Of a stretch of DNA of 16,326 bases, positions 1-7,391 are shown piece by piece. Source of the DNA: Dehalococcoidia bacterium. GTDB lineage: Bacteria > Chloroflexota > Dehalococcoidia > Dehalococcoidales > BS750m-G39. The notes under the pieces are model-generated. The model was not told the DNA's origin. It searched no databases and saw nothing but the letters and a program-made list of their open reading frames with translations. The stretch covers positions 1 through 16,326 of the forward strand of contig JAUWZG010000017.1 of NCBI GenBank assembly GCA_030615425.1. The letters run 5' to 3'. Within the stretch, counting starts at the first letter, position 1, and every line of letters starts with the position of its first letter. A program made the position numbers and the translations under genes.

Positions 1-41
1 AGGTGCCAAGGCAAGCTCGAGAGCCTGTTTTTATAAAAACG

Positions 42-1766
42 ATGCGCATATCAAAGCTGTTTGGTAAGACACAAAGAGAGGTGCCCGCCGAGGCGGAAAC
101 GGTTAGCCACCAGCTACTACTGAAAGCAGGTATGATACATCAGGTAGCCGCTGGTATCTACTCATATCTGCCTTTGGGCTGGAGGGTGCTCAAGAAAATA
201 GCCAATATAATCCGCGGCGAGATGGATAAAGCCGGCGGGCAGGAACTGATGATGCCGGTTCTCCAGCCTCTGGAACTGTGGCAGGAAACGGGGCGAGACC
301 TGGCTTTCGGTAAAGGGCTTTTCACCCTCACCGACCGTCGGGAGCGCAAATTATGCCTGGGACCAACCCACGAAGAAGTAATCACCGAGCTGGTTAAGTA
401 TAATGTCCAGAGCTACCGTGACCTGCCCCTGCTTCTGTATCAAATCCAGACCAAGTTCCGTGATGAGCCTCGCCCCAGAGGCGGGCTGATTAGAGTCCGT
501 GAGTTCACCATGAAAGACCTCTACAGCTTTGATACCGATGAAGATGGGCTAAACCAGAGCTATAATAAGATGCTCCAGGCGTATAAACATACCTATGACC
601 GCTGTGGCCTGCCCACCCTGCTGGTTGAGGCTGATAGCGGCGCCATCGGCGGCAAGGAGTCCCACGAGTTCATGGTTATCACCGAGAATGGCGAAGATGA
701 GATTATCTACTGTGACCACTGCCAGTACGCAGCTAATGTGGATAAGGCTGAGAGCGTCAAGGGCAAATTAAAGCCAGAGAAGCCGCTGCCGCGGGAAGAG
801 GTGGCTACGCCGGGCGTTGGCACCATTGAACAGGTAGCCGATTTCCTCAAAATACCCAAGAGCCATACCCTCAAAGCCGTGTTTTACATCGCCGACGGCA
901 AGCTGGTCTTTGTCGTCATCAGGGGCGACATTGGGGTAAACGAGGGAAAGCTGAAGAACGCCCTGGGCTGCATTGACCTCCGCCTCGCCACCGAGGCTGA
1001 GGTTATAAAAGCTGGTATCGTTGCCGGGGCAGCATCGCCCATCGGCATAAAGGGCATCAAAGTTATCGCCGACGATTCCATAACCTCAGGGGCAAACTTT
1101 GCTGCCGGCGCCAATAAACCCGAAACCCACTTTAGAAACGTTAACTACCCCAGAGATTTTAAGGCTAACCTGGTGACCGATATCGCTCAGGCTCGTGCCG
1201 GGGAGGAGTGCCCCAAGTGTGGTGGCAAATTACTATCCACCAGAGGCATCGAGGTGGGGCATGTCTTCAAGCTGGGCACCTTCCTCAGTGAAAAATTGGG
1301 TGCCCTTTTCATTGACCAGGGTGGCGCATCTCACCCCATTATCATGGGATGCTACGGCATTGGTCTTGACCGGCTGCTGGCAGCCGCCATCGAGCTGAGC
1401 CACGACGAGAAAGGCATTATCTGGCCCGTGTCTATCGCCCCCTACCACATCTATCTATGCCCTCTGCATCAGGAAAACTCCGAGGTAGAAGCCGCCGCTG
1501 AAAAAGTCTACGCCGACCTAGAGGCACAGGGTCTGGAGGTGCTCTTTGACGACCGCAATGAATCGCCAGGTGTGAAATTCAATGACGCCGACCTGCTGGG
1601 GATACCCATCAGGGTTACCATCAGCCCCCGAACTTTAGACAAAAATAGCGCTGAAATAAAGAAGCGCTCGGAAAAAGAAGCTGAGCTTGTGCCGCTAGAG
1701 GGGATAGCCACAAGGCTTAAGGAGCTTATTAGCCAGGGTTTATCTAAATTGTCTAATTCGGTTTGA
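42..1766 (+). CDS. proS: Prolyl-tRNA synthetase, bacterial type with editing insertion
   Basis: Charges tRNA-Pro with proline in the cytoplasm. The 574-residue length is normal for the bacterial-type enzyme. Visible in order: the class II N-terminal helix region with REVPAEAE and AAGIYSYLPLG (residues 12-46); motif 2, FRDEPRPRGGLIRVREF (139-155); a Cys pair CDHC (224-227); a YbaK-like editing insertion (about 250-385); a second Cys pair CPKC (about 400); motif 3 with GCYGIGLDRLL; and a C-terminal anticodon-binding domain. The frame is open from a GTG at 3, but the family starts at MR(I/L)SKLF, so ATG 42 is chosen. No SD precedes it. A frame-1 stop TAA at 34-36 could end an upstream gene, but too little of it is visible to name. 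The last about 10 codons (after KELI) are atypical and overlap the arsM stop on the other strand by 14 bp; see the flanking direct repeat. Confidence 0.97.
   Translation: MRISKLFGKTQREVPAEAETVSHQLLLKAGMIHQVAAGIYSYLPLGWRVLKKIANIIRGEMDKAGGQELMMPVLQPLELWQETGRDLAFGKGLFTLTDRRERKLCLGPTHEEVITELVKYNVQSYRDLPLLLYQIQTKFRDEPRPRGGLIRVREFTMKDLYSFDTDEDGLNQSYNKMLQAYKHTYDRCGLPTLLVEADSGAIGGKESHEFMVITENGEDEIIYCDHCQYAANVDKAESVKGKLKPEKPLPREEVATPGVGTIEQVADFLKIPKSHTLKAVFYIADGKLVFVVIRGDIGVNEGKLKNALGCIDLRLATEAEVIKAGIVAGAASPIGIKGIKVIADDSITSGANFAAGANKPETHFRNVNYPRDFKANLVTDIAQARAGEECPKCGGKLLSTRGIEVGHVFKLGTFLSEKLGALFIDQGGASHPIIMGCYGIGLDRLLAAAIELSHDEKGIIWPVSIAPYHIYLCPLHQENSEVEAAAEKVYADLEAQGLEVLFDDRNESPGVKFNDADLLGIPIRVTISPRTLDKNSAEIKKRSEKEAELVPLEGIATRLKELISQGLSKLSNSV
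1718..1732 (+). repeat. 15-bp direct repeat, left copy, inside the proS 3' end
   Basis: TAAGGAGCTTATTAG here is identical to 2629-2643. After a 7-base unlike stretch (CCAGGGT here, AGCTTAC there) both copies continue with the same TTATCTA (1740-1746 and 2651-2657), so the related unit may span 29 bp. This copy encodes the KELI residues near the proS C-terminus. Confidence 0.85.
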
Positions 1767-2583
1767 CTCCGTAAACTTTTATGCTTATAACCGAAGGGGC
1801 AAACTCTGCTGCCTCTTGAAATGTTATCCCTAAATTCTCAATCAATGCCTTTGCTGTAGGGTCATTAGCCATACACTCTATTGGGAAGGACGTCTCATCA
1901 ATTATCCTGACCTCCTCAAATCCGGCTGCTTCTATAGCCCCTATATATTCGTCCCTCATTACTGCCCCAGAAAGACAGCCGATGTATGCCTCAATAGAGT
2001 TCTTTATCACATCTGGAAGTTCCCTTAATAAAACTATGTCCGAGATCATCAGCCTGCCACCTGGATTCAGCACCCTGAACGCTTCAGTGAAGACCCTGCC
2101 TTTGTCAGGCGCGAGATCGATAACACAGTTTGAGATGACGACATCAACCGAACTATCAGCCACTGGAAGGTTTTCAATCTCTCCAAGCCTGAACTTTACA
2201 TTCCCGTAGTCGCCTTTCCTGGCGTTCTCTCTTGCCTTTTCAATCATCTCTGGTGTCATGTCTACACCGATAACTTTTCCATTTTTACCGACTTTGGCAG
2301 CAGCTAGAAAACAATCCAAGCCCACACCTGAGCCAAGGTCAAGAACAGTCTCGCCTTCTCTTAACGAGGCAAGAGCCACCGGATTCCCACAGCCAAGGCC
2401 TAAATTGGCACCCTCAGGAACCGCTTCAAGTTCTTCCTCAGTATACCCTATGCTTTTACTAATATCCTGAGCTAAATCAGTACTCCCACAGCACGAATTC
2501 ACCGGCTGGCAACAGGAACTATCCTGTTTGGCAATTTGGGCATAGCCCTCTCTTACCACTTTCTTAATTTTTTCTTTCTTCAT
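1753..2583 (-). CDS. arsM: Arsenite S-adenosylmethyltransferase
   Basis: Methylates arsenite with S-adenosylmethionine, giving methylated arsenicals that can be volatile or excreted; cytoplasmic. With the 278-residue numbering that counts a GTG two codons upstream: VREGYAQIA (12-20), an N-terminal Cys cluster (C26, C27, C33, C34), SAM motif I VLDLGSGVGLD (82-92), and NCVIDLAPDK (154-163), the family hallmark. Cys67, Cys155 and Cys205 fit the three conserved arsenite-binding cysteines. ATG 2583 is preferred over GTG 2589 because GGTGAG lies 5 nt before it. The gene is single: no arsR, arsB or arsC is nearby. It converges on proS with a 14-bp overlap and is bracketed by a direct repeat. Its GC content looks lower (about 47% over four lines counted by hand) than proS, which suggests acquisition. 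A generic UbiE-like methyltransferase is less likely given the cysteines. Confidence 0.92.
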   Translation of the reverse strand: MKKEKIKKVVREGYAQIAKQDSSCCQPVNSCCGSTDLAQDISKSIGYTEEELEAVPEGANLGLGCGNPVALASLREGETVLDLGSGVGLDCFLAAAKVGKNGKVIGVDMTPEMIEKARENARKGDYGNVKFRLGEIENLPVADSSVDVVISNCVIDLAPDKGRVFTEAFRVLNPGGRLMISDIVLLRELPDVIKNSIEAYIGCLSGAVMRDEYIGAIEAAGFEEVRIIDETSFPIECMANDPTAKALIENLGITFQEAAEFAPSVISIKVYGVKPN

Positions 2584-2619
2584 CTTCACTCACCGACCAA
2601 GTTATTCACTTTCATTCTC

Positions 2620-2628
2620 ATTATACCA
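2620..2628 (-). promoter_or_regulatory. Extended -10 promoter of arsM
   Basis: On the minus strand this reads TGGTATAAT, a perfect -10 box with the TGn extension. No good -35 box is seen, as is common for extended -10 promoters. Transcription would start near 2613 and give a leader of about 30 nt carrying the GGTGAG ribosome-binding site. No recognisable ArsR operator was seen. The box directly abuts the right direct repeat (2629). Confidence 0.6.
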
Positions 2629-2643
2629 TAAGGAGCTTATTAG
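2629..2643 (+). repeat. 15-bp direct repeat, right copy, proS-like remnant
   Basis: Identical to 1718-1732. Read in the proS frame it continues as KELI-RAYLSTSPP and stops at TAA 2668-2670, just before a terminator-like hairpin. This is what an original proS 3' end displaced by an insertion would look like; that reading is an inference. Confidence 0.8.
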
Positions 2644-2670
2644 AGCTTACTTATCTACCTCACCCCCTTA

Positions 2671-2710
2671 ATCCCCCTCTCCTTCAAAGGAGAGGGGGAT
2701 GGTTTTTTTT
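2671..2710 (+). terminator. Rho-independent terminator-like hairpin, possibly of proS
   Basis: ATCCCCCTCTCC and GGAGAGGGGGAT form a perfect 12-bp stem with a TTCAAA loop, followed by GG and eight T on the plus strand. arsM reads away from it, so the only plus-strand gene it could serve is proS, whose stop now lies 900 bp upstream. It may be the original proS terminator separated by the arsM segment, or simply part of the foldback repeat. Confidence 0.65.
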
Positions 2711-2776
2711 GAAAAGAGGGGCTAACGCCCCTCTTAGACACCCCTAAAAGCAGGAATTTAAGGGTAAAGCCTTAGA

Positions 2777-2793
2777 GGGCGGGTGGGTTTGGG
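2777..2793 (+). other. G-quadruplex motif, copy 1
   Basis: GGGCGGGTGGGTTTGGG is a canonical four-tract motif with loops of 1, 1 and 3 nt. It lies on the coding strand, 154 bp before the flavodoxin-family gene, and recurs with the same loop lengths in repeat copy 2. Confidence 0.7.
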
Positions 2794-2947
2794 AAAAAAC
2801 CGCCTGTTAAAGGGGGGGGGTAGGGAAACCTAGCAATAATTACCCATTTCCTCCCGCCAATTAGATAGACAGATAGAGACTTCGGTGCTAGGATAGATGA
2901 AGAATTAGAATCAGGGAGCCAGCTGTTAGCAAGAAGAAAGGGGAGAA

Positions 2948-3604
2948 ATGGCTAAGAAATGCTTGATTCTTTACTCATCGTACACAGGTCATACAGAAAA
3001 GGTAGCAAAACGATTTAAGAGCACCTTCGAAAAGAACGGCTGGGAATGTGATATGTTTAAGGTCCGCAGAAAAGCGGAGGATATTTTTAATCCTCCCTTT
3101 GACCTTGCTAACTACGACTTCTTGTGTGTAGGTTCAGGGGTCATATTACATCTTCCCTACAGCGAAATACTAGCTACAATAAGAAAGCAAATATACGGGA
3201 TAGACCCCAGAATACCCCTTAAAGACAGGGGTGAAACCCTCACTTACATAAAAGAGCCGATACCGGAAGCCCCTCCGCCTACCAAAGATGAGCGAGTCCT
3301 GAAGTTGCACAAGAAAATAGTGCTCGGGCCTGATTCCAAAAAGGCAATCGTTTTTACCACCTACTCCGGGTATGAATTTGGCCCTAAAGAAGCTGAACCA
3401 GCCCTGCAACTGCTGGCGCTGGAAATAGAACATCTGAGATTCCAATGTATCGGGCGTTTCTGCTGTCCGGGAAAATATCTTGATGACCCAACACCCAGGA
3501 CATATTACGGGGATATACGGGACAGGCCCAATGAAAAAGACCTGCTGAAAGCGGAAATGTTCATAGAGGAAAAGCTGGAGGAAATAGCGGACAGACCCTC
3601 TTAA
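2948..3604 (+). CDS. Flavodoxin-family protein
   Basis: Probably an FMN-binding electron carrier or small flavoprotein of the cytoplasm; the partner is unknown. Residues 6-16 (LILYSSYTGHT) match the flavodoxin first strand and FMN-phosphate loop. DFLCVGSGV (57-65) and KAIVFTTYSGYE (132-143) look like the later strands and loops, and GRFCCPGKY (169-177) sits where many flavodoxin-fold proteins have a G-F-x-C-x-G-K element. At 218 residues it is longer than classical flavodoxins (about 150); residues about 80-130 form a proline-rich insertion. Two adjacent cysteines (172-173) are notable. GGGGAG lies immediately before the ATG. It stands alone between arsM (divergent) and pheT (convergent), with no confident promoter in the 120 bp upstream, so context does not reveal its job. 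An NAD(P)H quinone reductase of the WrbA type is less likely by motif. Confidence 0.75.
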   Translation: MAKKCLILYSSYTGHTEKVAKRFKSTFEKNGWECDMFKVRRKAEDIFNPPFDLANYDFLCVGSGVILHLPYSEILATIRKQIYGIDPRIPLKDRGETLTYIKEPIPEAPPPTKDERVLKLHKKIVLGPDSKKAIVFTTYSGYEFGPKEAEPALQLLALEIEHLRFQCIGRFCCPGKYLDDPTPRTYYGDIRDRPNEKDLLKAEMFIEEKLEEIADRPS

Positions 3605-3609
3605 AGCAA

Positions 3610-3630
3610 CTGCCGGCGCATGGCTGGCAG
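3610..3630. terminator. Possible shared hairpin between convergent genes
   Basis: CTGCCGGC and GGCTGGCAG pair over 8 bp (one G-T) around a 5-nt loop, in the 33-bp gap between the stops of the flavodoxin-family gene and pheT. T-runs on either side are weak, so termination efficiency is uncertain. Confidence 0.4.
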
Positions 3631-3637
3631 TCTAATA

Positions 3638-6040
3638 TCAACTACGCAGGCTAGCCCCTAACTGCTTGGATAGCTTATCCAGGATTTGCTGCTGGACTTT
3701 GTTAACCTCTTCATCGGTCAGGGTATGAGTTGGCGACTGGAAGGTAATCCTATAAGCTAAAGACTTTTTGCCCGCCGGCAGTTGCCCGCCGCTATAGAGG
3801 TCAAATAGAGCAACCTCAGTCACCAGGGGAAAACCGGTGACAATCTCCACCACCTGGCGGTGAGCTACCCCGGCGTCAACCACCAGAGCCATGTCCCTGA
3901 CTATGGCCGGAAAGCGCGAAATCGGCTGGAATAACTTGTGCGCTACGGTAAAGGGCAGCAGCGCCGTCAGGTCGACCTCAAAGAGATAGACACCCCCCGA
4001 AATCTCAAAGGCATCCAATACCTTAGGGTGCAACTCGCCGACAACACCAAATCTTTTACCCTCGATAACTATAGCTGCCTGTTTAGCCGGGTGCAGACTC
4101 TCGTCTCGGCATGGTTCAAAGCTAGCCTCCACACCCAAATGGCTTGATAAGCCCTCAACTATCCCCTTGGCATCAAAGAAATCAAGCGACTCGTCCCCAC
4201 CACGCCATGACTCCTCAAACCTGGGCCCAGTTAACAGACCACACAGCACCTCAGGCTCATCGGGTAGGTCATTCGGTCGGGCTATATATACCCTGCCCAG
4301 CTCAAAGAGTCTGATGCCGCCCTCTTCATGCCTCCTATTTGCCGCCAGGGCAGCTAACAGGTTAGCCCGCAAGTTAGGGCGAAGATACTCCTGGTCGGCA
4401 GTCATCGGGTTAGCCATACGCAAGGGCGCCGGTTCCAGGGGGTGGGGTTGGGGCAACAGCCTGTTTAATAAATCCAGACTGGTTAAGGAATAGGTGATTA
4501 CCTCCTGAAAGCCGTAGCCGGTAAGGCTGCGGCTCACCTCCTGCTTCAGCTTAAGGATAGGTGCCGGGTCTTGTCTGGGCACCGGCTGGCTGAGCATAGT
4601 AACCGGAATCCGGTCATAGCCAATAATACGGGCGACTTCTTCTATAAGGTCTTCAGACAGGCTTATATCACTCCGCCAGTAGGGGGCGGTAACCCAGACC
4701 TCCGAAGCTGAAGCCCCTGGTTTATAATCAAAGCCCAGGGAAGCCAGCGCCCCTATTATCTGGTCAAGGCTGAAGTCAACGCCCAGAAGGCGTCTTATCT
4801 CGCCCCTTGATAACAAGATGGGCTTATCTTTCTTCTTTCCGGGATAGGCATCAATCAAGCCCCTGGCGGCTTTGCCACCGAGCTGAACAAGTAACTGGGT
4901 AGCCCGCTTGAGCGCCGGTATAGTTAGCTCAGGGCTGATTCCCCGCTCAAAGCGCATCCGAGCCTCGCTGGGCAAACCCAGCGTGCTACCGGTGTGATAA
5001 ATGCTCGCCGGGTTAAAACTAGCCGCTTCCAGAAATATAGCCGTGGTCTGCTCGGTCACCTCGCTATCAGCACCACCCATAACCCCGGCGATAGCCACCG
5101 CCCGCTCAGGGTCGGCAATAACCAGCATATCCCGAGAAAGAACCCTTTTTGCCCCGTCCAGGGTAACCATAGCCTCGCCCTTCTCAGCCCGGCGGACAAT
5201 GATTTTCTTGCCTCTAACCTGGTGATAGTCAAAGGCATGCAGTGGCTCACCATACTCCAGCATGACATAGTTGGTGACATCAACAATGTTATTTATCGGG
5301 CGCATGCCAGAAGCCAGCAGCCGCTGCTGCATCCACCTGGGGGAAGAAGCTATCTTTACCCCGCTAATCAGGCTAGCGCTATATCGGGGGCAGAGGTCGG
5401 GGTCGATAATCTCTACCGATACCTGGCTATCTATGGTAGTCGCGGCTTCGTCGTAGTCGTCTTTGGGCAGACGAACTTTCTGCCCGGTGAGGGCAGCGAC
5501 CTCCCTGGCAATTCCGATTACCGATAAGCAATCGGGGCGGTTGGGGGTTATATCCAGGTCAAGGATAACATCGCCCATATAATCAGCCAGCGGGGTGCCC
5601 ACCGGGGCGTCGGCAGGCAAGACCATGATTTCCTCGTGGCTATCAGAGATGCCAAGCTCCTTCTCCGAGCAGACCATACCAGCAGATACCACCCCCCGAA
5701 TCTTAACCGCTTCCAGGCGAATTAGCTGTCCAGTGTGCCCGTCTATAAGACGAGCGCCAACACGGGCAAAGGCTACCTTATCGCCCACCTTGAGATTGGG
5801 CGCTCCGCAGACCACGCTCTGCTGCTCGGTGCCCAGGTCTATAGTGGGCAGAAGTAGGCGGTCAGCACTGGGATGGGGATTGATAGCCGCAATCTGCCCG
5901 ACAACGATACCTTCCCAGTTGCTGCCGATAACCTGCCACCCCTTGACCTCAATGCCAGCCATGGTCAACCTCTGGGCTAGCTCAGCCGGGGGCAGGCTAA
6001 TATCCACATATTCCTCAAGCCACTTCAGTGAAACCTTCAT
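3638..6040 (-). CDS. pheT: Phenylalanyl-tRNA synthetase beta subunit
   Basis: Beta subunit of the alpha2-beta2 enzyme that charges tRNA-Phe. At 800 residues it has the usual full length. Seen in order: N-terminal MKVSLKWLEEYVD; the tRNA-binding (EMAP-like) domain with HPSADRLLL and VVCGAPN (about 40-150); DITPNRPDCLS at the start of the B3/B4 editing module (about 160-170); PLHAFDY (about 267); ARMRFERGISPE; the B5 and catalytic-like domains (about 405-680); and the ferredoxin-fold anticodon-binding domain from SRFPAIVRDMAL to the C-terminus (about 710-800). The ATG lies 10 bp after the pheS stop, with AAAGG in the gap, so the two are co-transcribed and translationally coupled. No strong terminator follows; a weak hairpin is at 3610-3630. 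Confidence 0.97.
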   Translation of the reverse strand: MKVSLKWLEEYVDISLPPAELAQRLTMAGIEVKGWQVIGSNWEGIVVGQIAAINPHPSADRLLLPTIDLGTEQQSVVCGAPNLKVGDKVAFARVGARLIDGHTGQLIRLEAVKIRGVVSAGMVCSEKELGISDSHEEIMVLPADAPVGTPLADYMGDVILDLDITPNRPDCLSVIGIAREVAALTGQKVRLPKDDYDEAATTIDSQVSVEIIDPDLCPRYSASLISGVKIASSPRWMQQRLLASGMRPINNIVDVTNYVMLEYGEPLHAFDYHQVRGKKIIVRRAEKGEAMVTLDGAKRVLSRDMLVIADPERAVAIAGVMGGADSEVTEQTTAIFLEAASFNPASIYHTGSTLGLPSEARMRFERGISPELTIPALKRATQLLVQLGGKAARGLIDAYPGKKKDKPILLSRGEIRRLLGVDFSLDQIIGALASLGFDYKPGASASEVWVTAPYWRSDISLSEDLIEEVARIIGYDRIPVTMLSQPVPRQDPAPILKLKQEVSRSLTGYGFQEVITYSLTSLDLLNRLLPQPHPLEPAPLRMANPMTADQEYLRPNLRANLLAALAANRRHEEGGIRLFELGRVYIARPNDLPDEPEVLCGLLTGPRFEESWRGGDESLDFFDAKGIVEGLSSHLGVEASFEPCRDESLHPAKQAAIVIEGKRFGVVGELHPKVLDAFEISGGVYLFEVDLTALLPFTVAHKLFQPISRFPAIVRDMALVVDAGVAHRQVVEIVTGFPLVTEVALFDLYSGGQLPAGKKSLAYRITFQSPTHTLTDEEVNKVQQQILDKLSKQLGASLRS

Positions 6041-6050
6041 CCTTTTGCCT

Positions 6051-7091
6051 TTAGAACTGCCTCAAGAATCTAAGGTCGCTGCTGTAAAACAGTCTGGTAT
6101 CATCAATGCCGTAGCGGAGCATGGGCAGGCGGTCTATGCCCATACCAAAGGCAAAACTGGTATAGACCTTGGGGTCAAGACCACCCCGCTCCAGCACCCG
6201 GGGGTGGGTCATACCCGCCCCCAGTATCTCAATCCAGCCGCTGTTACCACACAAGCGGCAGCCAGTACCACCGCAGACCAGGCATTCTATAGCCATCTCC
6301 ACGCCGGGCTCAACAAAGGGGAAATAGTCACAGCGGAAGCGCACTTTTCTACCTTCGCCAAAGAAACGGCGGGCAAACTCGTATAGCGTCCCTTTTAGCT
6401 CAGCCATGGTAATGCCCTTATCCGCGGCAAAACCGTCAATCTGATAGAACATGGGAGTATGAGTGGCATCACTAGCCTCATAGCGATAGACCTTACCCGT
6501 TGTAACCACCCTTATCGGAGGGCTCATCGTCTCCATCGCCCTGATATCCCCCGCCGTATTGTGGGTGCGCAGCAGCATGTTTCTTTCCCCACTCTCGTTT
6601 TTATAATCAACCCAGAGTGTAGCCATGGTATCGCGAGCCGGGTGGTGCTTGGGGATGTTCAGTGCCTCAAAATTGTAATAATCCCACTCCACCTCCGGCG
6701 CCTCCACCACCTGAAAGCCCATAGAGACAAATATGTCGCATATTTCATGCAGGGTTTGCGTGATAGGATGCAAACGACCTACTGGCAAAAGGCGACCGGG
6801 CAGGGTAATATCAACATGCTCTTCCTCAACGGTGGTTACCAGCTGCGTCTCCCGAAGAAGCTGGCTTTTTTGCTTCAAGCTATCCTCTAAGTCGGCTTTA
6901 ACCTGGTTAGCCAGAGCCCCAGCCTTCTTCCTCTCCTCCAGAGGTAATTTAGCCAGGCTGCGCAGAACCCCGGTTAGCTGGCTCTTCTTACCCAGATAGC
7001 GAACTCGCCACGATTCCAGTTCCTTGACCTGGCTAACGGCTTCCAGTTCCCGCAGGGCGCCCGATTTTAGCTCTTCAAGCTGCTTTAGCAT
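6051..7091 (-). CDS. pheS: Phenylalanyl-tRNA synthetase alpha subunit
   Basis: Catalytic subunit of the alpha2-beta2 synthetase for phenylalanine. 346 residues, normal length. An N-terminal coiled-coil arm (about 1-85) binds tRNA. Class II core motifs follow: [29 protein letters not shown], where most bacteria have [44 protein letters not shown]; a Cys-rich turn [17 protein letters not shown]; and motif 3 [13 protein letters not shown] near the end. The ATG at 7091 has no SD, and a perfect TATAAT lies 11 nt upstream of it, so the mRNA should be nearly leaderless. A leader-peptide attenuator or T-box is excluded because there is essentially no leader. First gene of the pheS-pheT operon. Confidence 0.97.
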   Translation of the reverse strand: MLKQLEELKSGALRELEAVSQVKELESWRVRYLGKKSQLTGVLRSLAKLPLEERKKAGALANQVKADLEDSLKQKSQLLRETQLVTTVEEEHVDITLPGRLLPVGRLHPITQTLHEICDIFVSMGFQVVEAPEVEWDYYNFEALNIPKHHPARDTMATLWVDYKNESGERNMLLRTHNTAGDIRAMETMSPPIRVVTTGKVYRYEASDATHTPMFYQIDGFAADKGITMAELKGTLYEFARRFFGEGRKVRFRCDYFPFVEPGVEMAIECLVCGGTGCRLCGNSGWIEILGAGMTHPRVLERGGLDPKVYTSFAFGMGIDRLPMLRYGIDDTRLFYSSDLRFLRQF

Positions 7092-7102
7092 AGTTGTCTT
7101 GG

Positions 7103-7132
7103 ATTATAGGTTATCACTAGCAGGGTGGTCAA
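7103..7132 (-). promoter_or_regulatory. Sigma-70-type promoter of pheST
   Basis: On the minus strand: TTGACC (7132-7127), 18-bp spacer, TATAAT (7108-7103). The expected start site near 7096 leaves only about 5 nt before the pheS ATG. Confidence 0.75.
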
Positions 7133-7152
7133 GGAGTGAGATTTTTTACCAA

Positions 7153-7337
7153 CCTCACCCCCATCTGCTCCCTGGTTGTCTTTCTTCCCACCCAGCCCGC
7201 CTTACAGGGGTTCCACCCCTTTAAGACTCCCTAATTGTTTCCCCCTATTCCTCCAGAAAGGAGAATAAAGAGAGGTGTAACCTCTATCGGGTGGGAGGGT
7301 ATGGGAAGAAAAACACTGGTTAAAAATGGGAGTAGGG
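7153..7337. repeat. Foldback intergenic repeat, copy 2
   Basis: Starts CCTCACCCCC like copy 1 and ends GGGAGTAGGG. The two halves are imperfect inverted repeats of about 65 bp: the left half contains TTTCTTCCCA and GGTTCCACCCC; the right half, reverse-complemented, contains TTTCTTCCCA and GGTTACACCTC in the same order. The right half also matches copy 1 (2777-2825). No reading frame. It fills the space between the rplT terminator and the pheS promoter. Confidence 0.72.
7289..7305 (+). other. G-quadruplex motif, copy 2
   Basis: GGGTGGGAGGGTATGGG has four G3 tracts with loops of 1, 1 and 3 nt, the same architecture as in repeat copy 1 despite base changes in the loops. Confidence 0.7.
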
Positions 7338-7340
7338 AGA

Positions 7341-7366
7341 AATAAAAAAGGGGCCTAAAGCCCCCT
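7341..7366 (-). terminator. Rho-independent terminator of infC-rpmI-rplT
   Basis: On the minus strand GGGGC-TTTAG-GCCCC forms a tight stem-loop followed by TTTTTTATT, starting 26 bp after the rplT stop. The plus strand has no T-run here, so it works in one direction only. Confidence 0.8.
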
Positions 7367-7391
7367 CTCTAAAAAACCTTCCCTTTGATAA

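Larger units (their letters stand above)
2658..2825. repeat. Foldback intergenic repeat, copy 1
   Basis: Begins CCTCACCCCC and ends GGGGGTAGGG, which are imperfect inverted termini. Its right portion (2777-2825) aligns with 7289-7337 of copy 2 at roughly three-quarters identity by eye, including GGG-N-GGG-N-GGG-N3-GGG, then AAAA, CTG, TTAAA and TAGGGA in the same order. Inside are a 12-bp perfect hairpin (2671-2700), a 9-bp perfect hairpin AAGAGGGGC/GCCCCTCTT (2714-2735, loop TAAC) and a run of nine G (2812-2820). No open reading frame and no clear target duplication, so it resembles a non-coding MITE/REP-like element. Confidence 0.7.

Noticed and set aside
32..37. TATAAA as a proS -10 box
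   Set aside because: It ends only 4 nt before ATG 42, too close even for a leaderless start, and the -35 region is near the window edge.
3..41. Longer proS starting at GTG 3
   Set aside because: The 13 extra residues do not fit the family N-terminus, while ATG 42 gives the typical MRISKLF start. The stretch could equally be the tail of an upstream gene ending at TAA 34-36, too short to call.
2671..2710. Terminator of arsM
   Set aside because: arsM is transcribed in the opposite direction and starts left of the hairpin; the T-run is on the plus strand.
4994..5527. 177-codon plus-strand open frame
   Set aside because: Fully antisense to pheT, no recognisable motif or SD.
5595..6386. 263-codon plus-strand open frame
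   Set aside because: Lies antisense to pheT and pheS, which are certain. Composition is low-quality (Ser/Thr/Pro-rich) with no domain; it is a shadow of biased codon use.
7168..7200. Second G-quadruplex on the minus strand of repeat copy 2
   Set aside because: Only three G3 tracts are close together; the fourth is separated by about 14 nt, so a stable fold is doubtful.
7092..7391. T-box or attenuator leader for pheST
   Set aside because: The pheS promoter leaves about 5 nt of leader; the hairpins in this gap belong to the rplT terminator and the foldback repeat, upstream of the promoter.
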